Notes: a model not told the origin generated them from the sequence alone. Counted from the stretch's first letter, positions 26,854 to 36,227 are shown. The stretch is 41,891 nt of DNA from Bacteroidota bacterium (GCA_030706145.1 JAUZPB010000029.1:1-41891); one strand, 5' to 3'. Made by a program: numbers and translations.

Positions 26854-27174
26854 AGTCTGACCTTTCTTAGATTATTGTTTTGGAAAAAAGAACATCCAAT
26901 GAAGCTAAAGACAATGATCCCACAAACTGCGGCCATTTACTTTTTGGGGGACTCTCTTTTAATGCATTTTATCTCAGGCATTAGTAGTCAACACTTTCTG
27001 CCTAATTATATAAGTTTAGATCTTTTCTCTATCTGTAATTATTTTTTATGAATGGAAAAACTTTTTGATTATCTGGTGAAAAAGTAGGGCATAACTAAAA
27101 GTGTAAGTTATGCCCGTGGAGAGCTAAATGAAAATTCTTTAGAAGTATTCTAGAAGCAAAATTATTTATATAAT
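26854..27174. other. Intergenic region upstream of the PhyH gene
   Basis: This 321-base gap contains a 10-bp perfect hairpin at 27087-27115, listed separately. The remaining 230 bases should hold the promoter of the PhyH gene on the minus strand; no recognisable element was found. No gene or RNA is evident. Confidence 0.5.
27081..27115 (-). terminator. Rho-independent terminator after nucleoside hydrolase gene
   Basis: GGGCATAACT (27087-27096) pairs perfectly with AGTTATGCCC (27106-27115) across a nine-base loop. On the minus strand the stem is followed by TACTTTTTC. It lies 60 bases after the stop of the nucleoside hydrolase gene. Confidence 0.7.
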
Positions 27175-28056
27175 TTATTTAAATACCGAAATATAATGCT
27201 GAAAGAACCTGTCTGAATTTACCTTAAGAGCTACTTCATGACGAGGAGACGAATTCTCAGGATCCCATTTTGTTAAACCGAGTGTCTCTATATCGTTCAT
27301 CTCAATTTCAACATTCCCTTTACTGAAACTGCAAATCTCGCTATCAAATATTGTCGCTGCTGCAAGTGGATCATGAAATGTTGTACCATTATACATTGTA
27401 AACCAATATTGCGAAAGATCATGAACTGGTTCGAAGATCGGAAAATCAAATGCTCTGCGGAATTCTTCGGGTGACATAACAACGCTTGTCGTTACATCCA
27501 GACCAACAGACCTGTGCATGCGAATATCTGCCCTATATACAATATCTGAGGCATGATAATCACCCATTATATTCCATTCAAGTGGACCAATATCGCCAAT
27601 CTTTCTTTCAAAATATCCACCCATCATAACCAAACCTTTTAGGAGTGAGGGAATCTCAGGATCAACTGAGAAGAGCAGACCGATATTTGTTAATGGTGCA
27701 ATTGTTAGCAGTACAATCTCTCCAGGATTGTTCCTTATCGTTCTGCGCATGAATTCGATGGCTTCTCCTTTGGGGAATTTCTTTTGATGAGGCCACCTTG
27801 CTAATGAATGTGCCTGCTGGGCTACAGTCTGCCCTTGCTGTATTAGTATTGGAGAATTTGACCCTGGATAGATGGGGATCTCTTTGCCAGCTGCTTTGCA
27901 TATCATACTTGCAAGCATTGCACGTTTTTCAGCCTCTCCTGTTACTGTTGTTATTCCCATTAATTCGCATTCGGGATTTGCTAATAGATAAGCTAAACAG
28001 ACTGCATCATCTATGTCAGTTCCTATATCTGTATCAAGTAGAATTTTGACGCCCAT
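27175..28056 (-). CDS. Nucleoside hydrolase (inosine/uridine-preferring family)
   Basis: Nucleoside hydrolases split ribonucleosides to base and ribose. The 293-residue product begins with the calcium-binding Asp cluster LLDTDIGTDIDDAV (Asp8, Asp10, Asp14, Asp16, Asp17), one residue longer between the first Asp pair and the DD than in the Crithidia enzyme. It also has the ribose-site GPLEWNIMGDYHASD segment and the late calcium ligand in FHDPLAAA. No signal peptide is present, so it acts in the cytoplasm. GGAGAA precedes the ATG. With ribokinase and ribose pyranase encoded upstream in the same island, the ribose released could be phosphorylated directly. Confidence 0.92.
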   Translation of the reverse strand: MGVKILLDTDIGTDIDDAVCLAYLLANPECELMGITTVTGEAEKRAMLASMICKAAGKEIPIYPGSNSPILIQQGQTVAQQAHSLARWPHQKKFPKGEAIEFMRRTIRNNPGEIVLLTIAPLTNIGLLFSVDPEIPSLLKGLVMMGGYFERKIGDIGPLEWNIMGDYHASDIVYRADIRMHRSVGLDVTTSVVMSPEEFRRAFDFPIFEPVHDLSQYWFTMYNGTTFHDPLAAATIFDSEICSFSKGNVEIEMNDIETLGLTKWDPENSSPRHEVALKVNSDRFFQHYISVFK

Positions 28057-28355
28057 TAATTCTCCATTGCCTGGTTGTAAAAATTCAGCCGCTATTTTGA
28101 TCTTTCTTTTGCTGGCTGTGAAACAATTAACTTTTATGATTTTACTAAAAGAATAAACTGTTCCTTAATGCTTTTAATCAGCATCAAAATAGCGGCAGAA
28201 ATCAGATGCATGGAAATACAATGCGGGTCTCTACTGCTTCCCTCCTTTTATTTAACATATATGCCCTTTATGTCAAATAATATGTGACTCTACAAAAAAC
28301 AAGTTCCATTCCACACTTTAAGTTTTAAGGAATGATTAACTGAATTTTATGAGCC
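28057..28355 (-). other. Long 5' leader of the nucleoside hydrolase gene with inverted repeat
   Basis: This is the interval between the candidate promoter and the nucleoside hydrolase start. It contains a 14-bp perfect inverted repeat: GCCGCTATTTTGAT at 28088-28101 and ATCAAAATAGCGGC at 28183-28196, 81 bases apart. If transcribed, the arms would bring the ribosome-binding region near the base of a large stem. No known riboswitch was recognised. Confidence 0.55.
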
Positions 28356-28386
28356 CAAATATATAACTATGACTATTTCACAACAA
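28356..28386 (-). promoter_or_regulatory. Candidate promoter of the nucleoside hydrolase gene
   Basis: On the minus strand, TTG (28383-28381) is followed after exactly 17 bases by TATATTTG (28363-28356). This fits the TTG-N17-23-TAnnTTTG promoter pattern known in Bacteroidota. It lies just after the isomerase gene stop and about 300 bases before the nucleoside hydrolase start. Confidence 0.6.
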
Positions 28387-28408
28387 GGGCAATTTAATTG
28401 CCTAAATT

Positions 28409-29341
28409 TCAAGAGCCCCCTGTAAACTGAAAAAGGTGTTTGTAACCTATTTTTAATCCTTCCTTTACTTTTTCTTCAGAGCCTTCCCAAATGGGATCTT
28501 CGTGTTCAATTGATATAACCTGGTCATAACCATTATATTGCAAAGTTTGTATAAATGCTTTCCAGTCAATCTGCCCAAGCCCGGGAATCCTATAGCGCCA
28601 CCATCCGCTTTTCCATGGTATATGCTCAAGTTGACGGGAAAATATTCCATACTGATACTTGCCATCTTCTAATATCTCAGTATCCTTTGCATGTGTATGG
28701 AAAATTTTTGAAGAGAAATCCTTTATTACTCTTATGTAGTCAATTCCAAGCCATAACAGGTGTGATGGATCTAGGTTTAAACCGAAATTTTTACTGGGGA
28801 CCTCATTAAAAAGTGCATTCCACAGTTCGGGAGAATATGCATAATTACCAGGTACACCAAATTTCATCCAACCTTCCATAGGACAGTTTTCTATCATTAT
28901 TCTTACACCTTTATCTTCTGCATAACTTAATATGCTTCTGAAGATTTCGCCGATCTCTTTTATATTTTTATCCGGATCTTTGTCAGCTCTGCCCCCTACA
29001 AAAGTACCAACAAGATTAACTTCCAGAAGAGCAGCGGCATCTATTACTTTTTTAAGATGATTCTGGAATCGTGTGCGTTTATTAAGATTAGGATGAAGAT
29101 TGTTGTCATAGTATGCAAGTGATGAGATGCATAAGCCCTTCTTTTCAATTATATCTTTTATTTTCTTTGCCCCATCCTCATTTAGAGTTGCGGCATTGAT
29201 CTGACGCCCTTGATAGTCACGGCTGGATTTAGCCGGCCACGCTGCTAATTCAAGTGCCTGGAATCCCTCCCCAGAAGCCCAATTTGCAAGCTCTTCGAGT
29301 TTTAGCTTAGGCAGACATGCTGTCAAAAATCCAATTTTCAT
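28409..29341 (-). CDS. Sugar phosphate isomerase/epimerase (xylose isomerase-like TIM barrel)
   Basis: This 310-residue protein has the AP-endonuclease-2/xylose isomerase-like TIM barrel fold. The likely metal-site residues occur in order: Glu in IMIENCPM, Asp and His in NLDPSHLLW, His pair in FHTHAKD, and Glu in ISIEHEDP. Members interconvert sugars or sugar derivatives such as inosose, hydroxypyruvate or ketoses; the substrate here cannot be assigned. No signal peptide. It is in the minus-strand island directly after the TIM-barrel glycosidase-like gene, 59 bases apart, suggesting it processes a product of that enzyme. Confidence 0.88.
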   Translation of the reverse strand: MKIGFLTACLPKLKLEELANWASGEGFQALELAAWPAKSSRDYQGRQINAATLNEDGAKKIKDIIEKKGLCISSLAYYDNNLHPNLNKRTRFQNHLKKVIDAAALLEVNLVGTFVGGRADKDPDKNIKEIGEIFRSILSYAEDKGVRIMIENCPMEGWMKFGVPGNYAYSPELWNALFNEVPSKNFGLNLDPSHLLWLGIDYIRVIKDFSSKIFHTHAKDTEILEDGKYQYGIFSRQLEHIPWKSGWWRYRIPGLGQIDWKAFIQTLQYNGYDQVISIEHEDPIWEGSEEKVKEGLKIGYKHLFQFTGGS

Positions 29342-29400
29342 TTTTCTTCTGTCTCCGTATGTTTTTCAATATTCTAAACAATCTGATCTATATATTAGCT

Positions 29401-31065
29401 TTATTTTAATGTCTCTGCACGTTTTATCATTTTGTGTACTTCGGGTATATCAATCTTCTGATTATTATTGTATAAGCATAGTGCAGGTATAATGCCTAAC
29501 TTTTTATAAGACTTTTCCTGCAGTTTATATAATGGATGCGCTGGATACTTTGTTAGCAGGTGTGCCGTGAGTTTTGTGTATTTACCAAATAGGTATGCAG
29601 AAACTGGATGAACTTTTCTCCAACGCTTTTTACCTTCCATTGCATGTACATCAGCAAGGCTGTCAATCCCATGAATTTGTGCAAAACAAAGTGAACTTAA
29701 TACCTGTTCATGAATACCTTCTCCTGCAAATAATATACCTGGAAAAGTATTCTGCAATCTCTTTATATGATCTTTCACACCTGTTAAAAAATTAGGACCA
29801 TTGGATATGTTGAATGCCAGAAGTGTTTGATCAAGAAATATGGCATCAAGTTCATAACCCATAATTAGGTCGCCTAAAACCTTTTCCATATAATCGCCCC
29901 ATTGCATAAAGCCAGGATTTATATAGGCAAAATATTCCTCGGTAAGCCAATCTCCATCAATATCCATAGCCCATCCCTGTGAACGATTAAAAACATCTTT
30001 TACCTGATATTTACTAAAGTCTGGATAAAGCGGATGATGAAACGTCATGGCTAGTGCATTTGTATGAATCATTACATGATAGCCCATCTCATGAGCCGTA
30101 TCTACTAGTCCTTTGAATTTTTCTTTGCCGCCACATTCTGGGCTTGGACTATAAGATGGAGCATTTGAGTCAATGCCGTGTTCTGCAAAGCCCGGTAAGT
30201 AAACAAGTGTTTTCTCTGGCGAATAATAATTATTCCACTCTTTAAGTCTTCCTGTCATCTCTTCAAATGTGTGATGTGGCACAGGACTATCTTTTCTCAT
30301 TCCCCAAATTTCTAAAATGAAATTTATTTTCCCGGCCCATTTGGGATAATGCGGATTATCTTTAAGACTTAGTACGTTAAATTCCTTTTCCATCCATTTC
30401 CTGTGACTATCAACAGCTTTCCTCCAGCTCCCTTTATATGAGCATAAAAACCAACTAGCTTCAATTTGATTAGACTTAAGAGGAGCATCAGCTTCAAAAC
30501 CTATGCTCAAGGAAAAATCCTTTTCTCCTTTGCTTACCCTTAACATTTTTAAGTGCGCTCCCGGATCTTTTGTGTGAAGCATTAAAAGCCCATTTTTATT
30601 GGCCCCTATTGCAAACTGTGCATTCCACCAAAATGGATATTTATAGGACAAAGTCGTGTCGGGAGTCATATCCTTTGTCAGGCTTTGACCTCCAAGTGCA
30701 GGAATGATGACTTCATCAAAATTCAATGAACTTAGCTTCCACTCAGCCAGCCATAGTGGACTATCACTTGAAATAGCTTTCATATTAAAGCAAATCCCAA
30801 ATTCTGATTGACTTAATGTTATATCTGCTTTGTTTTTTAAGCCCTCATCACTTAGTGTAAATTTTATCTTGGAGTTCTCTGCAACTAAACTCTGGAGCTT
30901 AAAGACAATAGCCGGTTCAGATATATGTTCTGGGACCCTAAGAAGAATTGTTTGTTTACCATTTATACAAAACTTGTCACCAGTTTCTTCGTTTATTATT
31001 TCAGTGATCAAAAAAGGCTCTTCATTAAATACAAGCTTTGTCTTACCCGAAGAAATTGAATGCAA
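29401..31065 (-). CDS. TIM-barrel glycoside hydrolase-like protein, DUF6259-like
   Basis: This 554-residue protein has an N-terminal beta-rich half (about 1-235) and a C-terminal barrel (about 245-540), the layout of GH36/GH31-like clans and of DUF6259-type proteins. Possible catalytic residues are the Asp in DAIFLDQTLL (about 411) and the Glu in FAGEGIHEQ (about 440); this is inference from position. It has no signal peptide, so it appears cytoplasmic. A second likely glycosidase lies upstream, with ribose-handling genes between. The family assignment is from general resemblance and the substrate is unknown. Confidence 0.65.
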   Translation of the reverse strand: MHSISSGKTKLVFNEEPFLITEIINEETGDKFCINGKQTILLRVPEHISEPAIVFKLQSLVAENSKIKFTLSDEGLKNKADITLSQSEFGICFNMKAISSDSPLWLAEWKLSSLNFDEVIIPALGGQSLTKDMTPDTTLSYKYPFWWNAQFAIGANKNGLLMLHTKDPGAHLKMLRVSKGEKDFSLSIGFEADAPLKSNQIEASWFLCSYKGSWRKAVDSHRKWMEKEFNVLSLKDNPHYPKWAGKINFILEIWGMRKDSPVPHHTFEEMTGRLKEWNNYYSPEKTLVYLPGFAEHGIDSNAPSYSPSPECGGKEKFKGLVDTAHEMGYHVMIHTNALAMTFHHPLYPDFSKYQVKDVFNRSQGWAMDIDGDWLTEEYFAYINPGFMQWGDYMEKVLGDLIMGYELDAIFLDQTLLAFNISNGPNFLTGVKDHIKRLQNTFPGILFAGEGIHEQVLSSLCFAQIHGIDSLADVHAMEGKKRWRKVHPVSAYLFGKYTKLTAHLLTKYPAHPLYKLQEKSYKKLGIIPALCLYNNNQKIDIPEVHKMIKRAETLK

Positions 31066-31129
31066 CTTTTTCCTCCATTATTTGTATTTAATATTATTTT
31101 GAAATAAAGGGACTAAATATTATGGCACT

Positions 31130-31534
31130 TTAAGAGAAGGTGACGCCGGAAGATAATATAATATTGGCATATGGAGTAGCTTCTCCAGTCCTTACAAATG
31201 CAACTGTGGCAGATTGATGTGCTAATTTTTTGAAGTCTTCGTGAGTTATTTTATTTATCTTTACCCCAGGAAACAGTGAAGTTACCTGCTTATAAAGGCC
31301 GTTGTTTAATTGTTCCATTTCACTTGCAATAGTAATCTCCTCAACTTTTAGTTCATCTAAAACTACTTTTAATGTATCAATAAATTTGGGAATATTAGCC
31401 GTAAGGGCTAGATCAACTGTTTCAAAACCTCTTGGGATAGGTAGACCACTATCACATATGACTAGCTTATCTGTATGTCCCATTGAAGCAATTACTTTTG
31501 CTAGCTGCGAATTAAGTATACCACACTTCTTCAT
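31130..31534 (-). CDS. rbsD: D-ribose pyranase
   Basis: RbsD interconverts the pyranose and furanose forms of ribose so that ribokinase can use it. The 134 residues match the family across their length: MKKCGILNSQLAKVIASMGHTD (His20), ICDSGLPIP (Asp28), EMEQLNN in the middle and the C-terminal YANIILSSGVTF. The length is close to E. coli RbsD (139). It follows rbsK in the same direction, with 135 bases between, and no ribose ABC transporter genes accompany it here. Confidence 0.93.
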   Translation of the reverse strand: MKKCGILNSQLAKVIASMGHTDKLVICDSGLPIPRGFETVDLALTANIPKFIDTLKVVLDELKVEEITIASEMEQLNNGLYKQVTSLFPGVKINKITHEDFKKLAHQSATVAFVRTGEATPYANIILSSGVTFS

Positions 31535-31669
31535 AATTATATGCCTGTTTAATTATATATCTATGAAAATATTTTATTACAAATAAAGCTATTTTATGAA
31601 TATCTCAGTTGGCAAAGGTGTATTATGGTGGATTTAATTTCAATTAAGTTGAAATGCATATTCTTGTTT

Positions 31670-32605
31670 TCATGTACCATGAGGCCTTTGTAGTTCAAGG
31701 ATCTCATTAAATCCGGGCATTGAACTTTGTGCTCCCATTCTTGTAACTGAAATTGCAGCTGCAAGGTTGGCAAATTCAATGGCCTCTTCTATTTTATAGT
31801 TTTCCGATAAAGCTGAAGCCAAAGCCCCATTAAAAGCATCTCCTGCACCGGTAGTATCAATAACATCAACAGGTTTTGCTTTGACCTTGAGTGTTTTGTC
31901 ATCCGAAATATAAAATGCCCCTTTGCTACCCATTGTTACTATGACATTCTTTACTCCATAACTTAGAAGCTTTGCCCCTGCTTTTTTTATATCTTCAATT
32001 GAGTGAATGGTTATGGATGTTAGTCTTTCTAATTCGACTTCATTAGGAGTAATATATGTTGTCAGTTTTAACAGCTCATCTGGTAGTTTATCTGTAAGTG
32101 CTGGAGCTGGGTTTAAGATGAACATAGCCCCATTTTCTTTTGCAAGATGTGCACTTCTAAGTACTGTTCCTATTGGTATTTCAAGCTGCGCTAGTACGAC
32201 CTTGACACGCCTAAAAAGTGGGATTCTTGCTTCTATATCCTCTAAAGAGAGTTTCATATTGCTTCCAGAGATAACTACAATTTGATTTTCACCATGATGA
32301 TCGACCGTGATCATGGCAATCCCCGTAGGATTTGCATAATCAATAAAGATCCCGCTTAAATCAACTCCATCTGCTTGCATACTTTCAAATATTTTGTCTT
32401 TAAAGACATCACTTCCAAAACGGCCTACAAAAAAAGTATCACTTCCAAGTTTAGCACTCGCAACAGCCTGATTTGCTCCTTTCCCACCCGGAAACATTTG
32501 GAAACTTTCTCCAAGTATTGTTTCACCGGGAAGAGGGAAGTGATCGGCTTTGACTACCATATCCATATTCACACTACCGATTACTAAAACTCCCTTCTTC
32601 TCCAT
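31670..32605 (-). CDS. rbsK: Ribokinase
   Basis: Ribokinase makes ribose-5-phosphate from ribose and ATP. The 311 residues show PfkB-family signatures: GSVNMDMV near the start, FPGGKGANQAVASAKLG (about 38-55) for sugar binding, ITPNEVELERL, and the catalytic DTTGAGDAFNGALASAL (about 250-266), where the Asp of GAGD is the base. AGGAGAGG precedes the ATG. It lies between the GH106-like gene and rbsD in the minus-strand island. Confidence 0.95.
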   Translation of the reverse strand: MEKKGVLVIGSVNMDMVVKADHFPLPGETILGESFQMFPGGKGANQAVASAKLGSDTFFVGRFGSDVFKDKIFESMQADGVDLSGIFIDYANPTGIAMITVDHHGENQIVVISGSNMKLSLEDIEARIPLFRRVKVVLAQLEIPIGTVLRSAHLAKENGAMFILNPAPALTDKLPDELLKLTTYITPNEVELERLTSITIHSIEDIKKAGAKLLSYGVKNVIVTMGSKGAFYISDDKTLKVKAKPVDVIDTTGAGDAFNGALASALSENYKIEEAIEFANLAAAISVTRMGAQSSMPGFNEILELQRPHGT

Positions 32606-32717
32606 TATTTTTTCCTCTCCTGAAGAATGATTTCTAAAATTATTAGCTTCTTACTGTGTTTTAGATTATTGACACTATTTTGATTCAATTATTTTTTTTG
32701 ACGATCTGCCTGAAACC

Positions 32718-35700
32718 TTATATTTTTACTTTTTTCCACTTATTTCCTTTTTTATTTGCTTTCCCATCACTAGGTCTTATCGCCTTATAGTTATTAATGT
32801 CAATTTGATATTGAGGGTGAAAAGTAATCAAAGGTTCTTTGAAGATTCCCGATGGTTTCTTTACTCCTTCTAGCATATTTATCAGTGTATTTGTAACCTT
32901 TAGAGTAATCTTGTTATTTCCTTTTCTTAATAAGCTATTTATATCGAGTCTATAAGGGTGCCATGGGATCACTCTTGCTTCTGAATTATTTACTATCACC
33001 TCTAAAACATCTTCACCGCAATCAGTATTTAAGAACATTTTCCCCATTAAATAGCTTTCATCCTTTATCTCAAATTCTGTTTCATAAATACCTGTACCTG
33101 AAAAATATGGATATCCATTTTCTGTCCAGTCACCAATTGAGATCTTTTCAATGGGCTTTACTATTTTATATACATCAAAGTTTTGTCCATTGCTGCGTTC
33201 ATCGTTTGATTTTTCAAGAGCAAAGTTTCCTGCAATTTTTAGTAAGTCTAAGATGCCGTCAGTGCGTCTTTGGACAATGAGCTTTATTGTAACAAGATTT
33301 GCTCCAATAGTTAAAAAATCTTTTATATCTATCTTTTTTATCTCTGCATCAAGACTGCTTCTAACTGCTTTGGTCAAATCCATCTCACTTCCATTTATAT
33401 AAAGCTTATAGCTTTTAGAGCTAAAACCATCAATAAGCAAATCTACTTTATCTTCTGGAATGAAGTCCATAATAAAAATTGTTCTATACCATAATGTGAC
33501 TGGATAAATTTCTTTTGTCCTTTCCACTGGAAGCATCATTTCCCAGGCCCCATTAGTTACATTAAGCCAATTGGAATCATCAAAAGCAATGGACGTATAT
33601 TCTTTATCAATTGCTTCTATGTTTTCATCAACTTTCATTTTCCAATGTGATAACAAAAGTGCATTCTCACCCTCTGTCTTAAAACTAAACTGCTTTCCAA
33701 GTCTGATTGGGCTTAGTATTTTTTGTCCTTTTAATTTTATAGTTTTTTGTCCTGATTCAGATTTTAATTTTATGTAAGGAATATCGGATTTGTTGTCCTC
33801 TGGATAACCTTTTATCAGCCCTTTTTCATAAGATTCAATATGAAGGTTTGAGCCTATAATCAGATCCTTGTAAGATCTGGTGCTGCTAAACTTTTCTTTA
33901 AATATAACAAAGTGAGACTCTGAAGGTGCAAAGCTGAGAGTTAGATAAATTCTGCTATCCTTAACATCAAATACATTGACCTTTTCAGTTTCTCCCGTAT
34001 CTGCATTCCAGAGCTCGGGCAAGAGAGAGGATTGTTCAAAACTTATACTAACATTTCTTATATCTTCTTTAGAAGTGTTTACAATGAAGTAGATGTGATA
34101 GCCATCTTTTAATCTGTGAAGGTAGAAAACATCTTCATGCGAGATTTCACAATCAGGAATTAGCAGCTTATTTAATGCAGCCTTTAGCTCTTCTTTTCTT
34201 CGTTCTTTGCTTTTTCCCTTCGAACTGATAAATGAAATATTTTTATTCCATTTATAGCTCTTAGCTGAATGATTTTTTGTCGATTGTGCTTTTATTGCTT
34301 GAAGGATTTCCATAGGATCAGCTCCAAAGAACTCCTTTAACTGCTTCTGATACTTCAGTATTTCGCCTGGAACGCTTTGCCCGTTTTTTCTGGAATTACC
34401 ATCTTTTTTGCTTAACTTAGAATCTCTTGGAGCAGTATCTTTTTTTATAGGTTCGATAGGCACAGTATCGCTTAATAGCTCAAAAGGTATAAGTGTATTG
34501 CATAATATTTTCCCGCCTTGTGATGAAAACTTCTTTACTATTTCAAAAGTCTTCTCCTTCATATGCGTAATTGGAGGCAGGATTAAAAGTTCATATTCTT
34601 CATCCTTTATGTTTATTTTACCATCTCTTAACTTTGCCTCTAAGAGCACATCCTCATCTACATAATCGTAATCATAGTGAAGCCTAAGAAGCGTATCGGT
34701 TAGAAAGTAAAACTCATCTTCTATTATTTTTGCAATGGGATTCCTTTTCTGAGGAGTATAGTTCGTCCAGATTGAACTTAAAGGAAAGAGTACTAAGACT
34801 TTTGCAATGTGTTTGCCTCCGGATAAACTGTGCCCTAAGCGTGCCATATATGTCGTAAAATGGTTATAAAACTTCCACCATGTATGATGATAGAACTGAC
34901 TTGGAGGCCAATCACGCTTCCTTTCTCCTTCTATCGAATAATGATAGCCATGATTATTAAATAGATTTACTCCTAAGGCATATTCCCAATTTGCTATCCA
35001 TTTCATCCGTTCTAAAGTGCAATCCCAGTATGCTCCTCCCATCGATTCACAAAGAAGTCTTGTTGACCCAAAATGATGTGCTGCAGAACTGGCGAGTTTT
35101 AGTGCAACATGCTGGTCCGGTTCTTTTTCTGTTCCAATCTTAGGATAAAGATGATCTACACCTGTAATGTGCATCTGTCTGAGATGATGAAATATATTGC
35201 CTTCACACCTGGCCTGTAATCTAAGCCATTCCTCAAAAAGTAAATGCCCAGTAAAGATTACTCCGTTTTCATCACACCATTGCCTTATTTTCTTGTAGTA
35301 AGTATCAGTATACTGCTCAGATAAACTTCTCCAGAAATCATATCTTATTTTGGCTGTAATTTCACCCATATTCAAATACAAAGCTGGCAGATATGGCCTT
35401 AGATTATAGCCCCTTCTTTCTCTGAAGATCCTAAACATTTCAGATGACCACGGTATAACATAATTGTCTACTCCTACCTGGTAATAATGCATTGCAGGTT
35501 CATCGGTATAGAATCCGGGAACAATGCCTCCAAAGTCTTTGCCTACTGCCTTTTTGTAACCCTCATGTGTTATCTCAATGAATCTTTCTGTACTCTCAGG
35601 ATTCAGAGCATCAATGTAGTATGGCACTTCTTTTTCAAGGAAATACAGTAGTCTCCATTTACCTTCAGGAGCTTCCCATGGGATTACTTTGTTGAATGAT

Positions 35701-36227
35701 AGATTAGGTGTAAGGTCAATTAGTTTTTTTATGACTGTCTTAAATTCTTCATTCGTGCAGGCAAATGCACAAATTGGCTTTGAATCACCTGTGTTGACAT
35801 ATCTTGAATCAGTTGCTTCTAAAAATGTAAAAAGGGGACCGTCAATATTAAGTGCGACAAGCTCCAGGTACTTCTGCGATAGATGAGGAAACCGGCTTAT
35901 GACCTTGCGCTCTGCTGTTCCACTTGGCCAATTCATCTCGTCATATATCCAGATCTGAAGTCCTATCTCCTTTGCTTTTTCTACTGCAAATCTGACTCTT
36001 TCGAACCAGGTCTCAGATAGATATCCTATCTTCTCACCAAATCTCCCATGGATGAACAATCCTGGTATTCCTTTTGCCTTATATTCCTTCATCTGATAAA
36101 GCATTTCTTCTTCGTCCATCTCTCCATTCCAAAACCAGAATGGCAGTATGCTCATATCTACAGGTGGAACATTAAAAGTCTCTTTTGTTAATTTTTCTCC
36201 ATGGACGAGTTTGTCAGATATTGCCAT
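32718..36227 (-). CDS. Large GH106-like glycoside hydrolase
   Basis: This 1169-residue protein resembles the GH106-related group, in which the characterised members are alpha-L-rhamnosidases. The N-terminal catalytic region (about 15-560) has PFWFWNGEMDEEEMLYQM, IWIYDEMNWPSG, FYTDEPAMHY and CESMGGAYWD, segments rich in acidic residues expected at the active site. A basic, Ser/Lys-rich insertion (about 592-685) separates it from beta domains. The last part (about 830-1110) has sugar-binding jelly-roll features ending SLLRKGNNKITLKVTN. No signal peptide is seen, which is unusual for such a large enzyme. AGGAGG precedes the start at a long spacing. Substrate is unproven; related sequences carry only a general glycosyl hydrolase label. 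Confidence 0.8.
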   Translation of the reverse strand: MAISDKLVHGEKLTKETFNVPPVDMSILPFWFWNGEMDEEEMLYQMKEYKAKGIPGLFIHGRFGEKIGYLSETWFERVRFAVEKAKEIGLQIWIYDEMNWPSGTAERKVISRFPHLSQKYLELVALNIDGPLFTFLEATDSRYVNTGDSKPICAFACTNEEFKTVIKKLIDLTPNLSFNKVIPWEAPEGKWRLLYFLEKEVPYYIDALNPESTERFIEITHEGYKKAVGKDFGGIVPGFYTDEPAMHYYQVGVDNYVIPWSSEMFRIFRERRGYNLRPYLPALYLNMGEITAKIRYDFWRSLSEQYTDTYYKKIRQWCDENGVIFTGHLLFEEWLRLQARCEGNIFHHLRQMHITGVDHLYPKIGTEKEPDQHVALKLASSAAHHFGSTRLLCESMGGAYWDCTLERMKWIANWEYALGVNLFNNHGYHYSIEGERKRDWPPSQFYHHTWWKFYNHFTTYMARLGHSLSGGKHIAKVLVLFPLSSIWTNYTPQKRNPIAKIIEDEFYFLTDTLLRLHYDYDYVDEDVLLEAKLRDGKINIKDEEYELLILPPITHMKEKTFEIVKKFSSQGGKILCNTLIPFELLSDTVPIEPIKKDTAPRDSKLSKKDGNSRKNGQSVPGEILKYQKQLKEFFGADPMEILQAIKAQSTKNHSAKSYKWNKNISFISSKGKSKERRKEELKAALNKLLIPDCEISHEDVFYLHRLKDGYHIYFIVNTSKEDIRNVSISFEQSSLLPELWNADTGETEKVNVFDVKDSRIYLTLSFAPSESHFVIFKEKFSSTRSYKDLIIGSNLHIESYEKGLIKGYPEDNKSDIPYIKLKSESGQKTIKLKGQKILSPIRLGKQFSFKTEGENALLLSHWKMKVDENIEAIDKEYTSIAFDDSNWLNVTNGAWEMMLPVERTKEIYPVTLWYRTIFIMDFIPEDKVDLLIDGFSSKSYKLYINGSEMDLTKAVRSSLDAEIKKIDIKDFLTIGANLVTIKLIVQRRTDGILDLLKIAGNFALEKSNDERSNGQNFDVYKIVKPIEKISIGDWTENGYPYFSGTGIYETEFEIKDESYLMGKMFLNTDCGEDVLEVIVNNSEARVIPWHPYRLDINSLLRKGNNKITLKVTNTLINMLEGVKKPSGIFKEPLITFHPQYQIDINNYKAIRPSDGKANKKGNKWKKVKI

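Noticed and set aside
28088-28196. Miniature mobile element bounded by 14-bp inverted repeats
   Set aside because: No target-site duplication or second copy in the window is visible; a structured leader is the simpler reading.
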